NCBI GenBank assembly: GCA_903927005.1
Contig: CAIYLH010000002.1
Coordinates: forward strand, 1-43,208
Direction: 5' to 3'
DNA: 43,208 nucleotides
DNA from: an uncultured Pseudomonadota bacterium
GTDB lineage: Bacteria; Pseudomonadota; Gammaproteobacteria; Steroidobacterales; Steroidobacteraceae
The position numbers and the translations under genes are program-made. The notes beneath the pieces are model-generated. The model ran no database searches. It had not been told where the DNA came from and was given only the letters and a program-made list of their open reading frames with translations. Positions 40,767-43,208 of the stretch are shown in pieces (the stretch's first letter is position 1; every line of letters begins with the position of its first letter).

Positions 40767-43043
40767 TTACAGCTTGTATTCGACCTGGAAGCCGTAGGTC
40801 CGCGGATCACGCGGCGCCGCGTAACTCCACAGCGACTGACCAGGAACGACACCACCCGCGGTAAAGCCGATCTGGTAGGAATCCACGTTGGTCAGATTCC
40901 GGCCGTAGACGCTGAAGGTCGTCTTGCCGACATCGTACTTGATCGAGGCGTCCAACAAGTGCTGCGCACCGTTATGCGTCTCCGGCACGTTTAGGAAAGA
41001 AACCTCCTCCTGCGCGATGTAGTGATACCCAACCCGAACGCCGCCCTTGCCAACTCCCATCTGCGTCTCGTACTTGACCTCGAGCGCACCAGTCACCTTG
41101 GGTGAACGGCGCATCTTCAGGTCGTCGTTGTTGGTCACACCGCCACGACCTACGTCGGCCACGAAGTTCTTGTACTTCGCGTCGAGCAGGCCAAGGTTAC
41201 CGGACAACGTCAGACCCTGAATCGCAAGCGGCAGGTAGACGAACTCGGCCTCAAGACCGGTGATCTTCGCCGTCGCGGCGTTAGCTACGATCGTCTCGAC
41301 GCCCGTACCGACGTCAACGTGAACGTTCTGCTCTTCCTGCTTGTTCTTGTAGTCCATTGAGAACACATCGACGTTGAAGCGCAGCCGGTTGTCCAGCCAC
41401 TGGCTCTTGAAGCCAACTTCGACGTTATTGACCGTCTCAGGCTCATACGGCTTGTCTGCCGCACCCTGGGTACTTGAAAGGCCAGCAAATCCACCCGACC
41501 GGTAGCCCGTCGAGAACAGCGCGTACATCATGACGTCAGGCGTCATCTTGTAGTTCAACGCAACCTTCGGCGTGAACTTCTGCCACGAATCATGCACGCC
41601 ATTCGGCTGGCTGATCGAGGACAGCTTCGTGATCTGCGAGCCCTTTTCATCCTTGCCGTAACGACCACCGACAGTCAGGCTCCAGTCCTTGGCGAAAGCG
41701 TAGTCGGCCTCGAAGAAGCCAGCGTAAGCCTTAATGTTCTGGTGCGACATCTGGTACACGGTGATCACCGTGTCCGGCACCGCGAAGCCAATGTAGCTCT
41801 CCATGTCCAGCGTGTACTGCATGTTGAAGTCATACAGGCCCGCCACGAACTTCAGCTTGTCGCCGGTGTGCGTCCACCGCACCTCGTGGCTAAGCTGGCT
41901 GTAGGTCTCCGGACGGGAGGTGTGGTACAGCGTGAGCGGCGTACCGTCCCAGTCTTCGAGAGTCTTCTCGTCACTGTTGCGATAGCCGAACAGGTAGTTG
42001 ATCGAGTCAGAATCGCTGAGCGTCCACTTTGCAGAGACGATGTGGGTGTTGGCATTGAACGATCCATGGGTCGGGCCGTTCTGGAAAGTAATGTAACGTC
42101 CACCCGAAATCGGCGTCTGCAGGTTCGGCGAGCAGAAATTATAAGCATCGCAGAACAGCTGTCCTTCCTTGCCCACGTTCAACAGCACTTGCGACTTCTG
42201 CGTGGTCTCCTCGCGCGTTACCGAGTATGACAACTCGAGATCCGAACGCGGGGTCCACAGCAGCTCGGCGCCGTACATCTGGTACGCCGTCGCGCCGTCG
42301 TGAGTGTTGTTGATCGGGTTCCAGAAGAAGCCCTTGGCCTGGTTATGGTTCGAGTAGGTCAACTTCACCGCGAGGTTGTCCGACATTCCGCCACTGATAT
42401 AGCCGTCGAACGCCGTCGTGTCGTAGTTGCCGTAGCTCGCCCGCATCCGGCCCGTCAGCTCGTGGGTGGGCTTGGTCTTGGTGACGCTGATGATGCCGCC
42501 GATGGAGTTTCGGCCGAACAGGGTCCCCTGCGGACCGCGCAATACTTCGACGCGCTCGGCATCCAGAACCTGCGTGATCGAACCGGACGAGCGACCAAGG
42601 AAGATGCCATCGACGACAACGCCTACCGCCGGCTCGAAGCTGCTCTCGACGTCGGCAATGCCGACGCCGCGAATGTAGATCGCGGCAACGCCGCCTGGGC
42701 CCTGCTTCGTGTCATCAATGATGATGTTCGGAGATACGTCAACGATATCGGCGATGCTAGTGGCGAACCGGCTATCGATGCTGGCCTGACCGAAAGCACT
42801 AACAGCCATCGCGACGTTCTGCAGGCTTTCCTCGCGCTTTCTGGCAGTAACGACAATCTCTTCGAGCACACCAGGCTTTGCCTCGGACTGAGCCAGCGCA
42901 ACACCGACCGGCGCGAGGCCGCCGAGCGTCGAGGCCAATAGCGCAGTAGTTACCGCGCGACGGATCGCAGAATTCGCCCTAGTTTTTTCCCTCTGATCAT
43001 CGTCAATCGTATGTAGTTTTAATCGCCGCGCCCCAAACCCCAT
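40767..43043 (-). CDS. TonB-dependent outer-membrane receptor
   Basis: A 758-residue receptor. A signal peptide (AVTTALLASTLGGLAPVGVALA) follows an unusually long, charged n-region. The TonB box lies in EEIVVTARKREESLQ, then come the plug (RVEVLRGPQGTLFGRNSIGG) and barrel, ending in VEYKL. The EEIVVTARKREE type is common in sphingomonad and steroid/terpene-degrading bacteria. The ligand is unknown; the SDR/SnoaL pair downstream suggests a cyclic organic compound. ATG 43043 is kept because no later start precedes the signal peptide. Confidence 0.92.
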   Translation of the reverse strand: MGFGARRLKLHTIDDDQREKTRANSAIRRAVTTALLASTLGGLAPVGVALAQSEAKPGVLEEIVVTARKREESLQNVAMAVSAFGQASIDSRFATSIADIVDVSPNIIIDDTKQGPGGVAAIYIRGVGIADVESSFEPAVGVVVDGIFLGRSSGSITQVLDAERVEVLRGPQGTLFGRNSIGGIISVTKTKPTHELTGRMRASYGNYDTTAFDGYISGGMSDNLAVKLTYSNHNQAKGFFWNPINNTHDGATAYQMYGAELLWTPRSDLELSYSVTREETTQKSQVLLNVGKEGQLFCDAYNFCSPNLQTPISGGRYITFQNGPTHGSFNANTHIVSAKWTLSDSDSINYLFGYRNSDEKTLEDWDGTPLTLYHTSRPETYSQLSHEVRWTHTGDKLKFVAGLYDFNMQYTLDMESYIGFAVPDTVITVYQMSHQNIKAYAGFFEADYAFAKDWSLTVGGRYGKDEKGSQITKLSSISQPNGVHDSWQKFTPKVALNYKMTPDVMMYALFSTGYRSGGFAGLSSTQGAADKPYEPETVNNVEVGFKSQWLDNRLRFNVDVFSMDYKNKQEEQNVHVDVGTGVETIVANAATAKITGLEAEFVYLPLAIQGLTLSGNLGLLDAKYKNFVADVGRGGVTNNDDLKMRRSPKVTGALEVKYETQMGVGKGGVRVGYHYIAQEEVSFLNVPETHNGAQHLLDASIKYDVGKTTFSVYGRNLTNVDSYQIGFTAGGVVPGQSLWSYAAPRDPRTYGFQVEYKL

Positions 43044-43061
43044 AGTTCAATGGCCGGCCAC

Positions 43062-43094
43062 TTGAATCTAATTCAATTGTCTTGTTGTCGTCAA
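43062..43094 (-). promoter_or_regulatory. Sigma70-type promoter with overlapping palindrome for the TonB receptor
   Basis: On the minus strand, TTGACG (43094-43089) and TAGATT (43070-43065) are separated by 18 bp, a fair -35/-10 pair. The palindrome TTGAAT-CTA-ATTCAA (43062-43076) covers the -10 element and may be an operator. A second palindrome, TGGCCGGCCA (43051-43060), adjoins it. The start codon is 22 bp after the -10 end. Confidence 0.55.
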
Positions 43095-43208
43095 GCAAAT
43101 GAGAAGGCGAAAATTAGGTTGCTGCGATATTGCCCAGTTTAGATTCCCGCGAACTCGCGACACGCAAAGGGCGAAATAATGTTGCGGCGCAAAACGGCTA
43201 CTGCTTTC

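Noticed and set aside
1-43208. tRNA, rRNA, CRISPR arrays, integrases or intact insertion sequences
   Set aside because: None recognised on reading; only the weak repeat remnants around the FkbM gene hint at mobility.

Overview
The window is high-GC (clearly above 60% over most of its length), densely coded, and reads like a chromosomal stretch of an aerobic Gram-negative bacterium. TonB-dependent receptors, lipoproteins, a PQQ alcohol dehydrogenase, AqpZ, DUF3149 and DUF3079 small proteins, and FCD-type GntR regulation all point to Proteobacteria. Gammaproteobacteria of the Nevskiales/Steroidobacterales kind is my best guess, but that is inference from gene style only. I saw no rRNA, tRNA, CRISPR array, integrase or intact transposase.

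Layout. 1-3.0 kb: a SnoaL-like fragment, an acyl-CoA synthetase and an SDR, with visibly lower GC than the rest. 3.0-6.4 kb (minus): a lipoprotein-type quinohemoprotein alcohol dehydrogenase with an Asp-Tyr-Asp (lanthanide-type) active-site signature, followed by a secreted beta-propeller. 6.5-13.5 kb: housekeeping and accessory enzymes (VanX-like dipeptidase, DUF3149, methyltransferase, Nudix, FkbM methyltransferase flanked by short inverted repeats, dienelactone hydrolase, M28 peptidase, DUF3079, small EamA-like transporter). 13.6-15.9 kb (minus): 3-hydroxyacyl-CoA dehydrogenase and an exported EthD protein. 16.2-18.5 kb: a cysteine-synthase-like gene whose Shine-Dalgarno sequence is buried in a 12-bp hairpin, then a split YeeE/YedE sulfur transporter. 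18.5-21.8 kb (minus): a TonB receptor and an AlkB-type alkane hydroxylase. 22.0-26.2 kb: a conserved exported protein, CorA, AqpZ, a duplicated DUF2892 membrane protein and a nitrobindin-like heme-binding protein.

26.5-34.5 kb is the centrepiece: a complete nine-gene V/A-type rotary ATPase operon (G/H-like, C, I, K, F, E, A, B, D). Most genes overlap by 4-17 bp and the gene order differs from the textbook one. The proteolipid has no visible Na+ motif, so proton coupling is the simpler reading. 34.7-37.9 kb is a DapA-superfamily lyase / GntR / secreted M20 peptidase operon with an operator-like AT-rich motif in front. 37.9-43.0 kb (minus) carries a J-domain protein, a SnoaL/SDR pair and a second TonB receptor with a recognisable promoter and an overlapping palindrome.

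Taken together, the region supports uptake and oxidation of hydrophobic or alcohol substrates (two TonB receptors, AlkB, PQQ-ADH, acyl-CoA ligase, hydroxyacyl-CoA dehydrogenase, SDR/SnoaL pairs), sulfur import and cysteine formation, and an additional ion-pumping rotary ATPase. All functional statements are from motif recognition by eye; no database search was possible.
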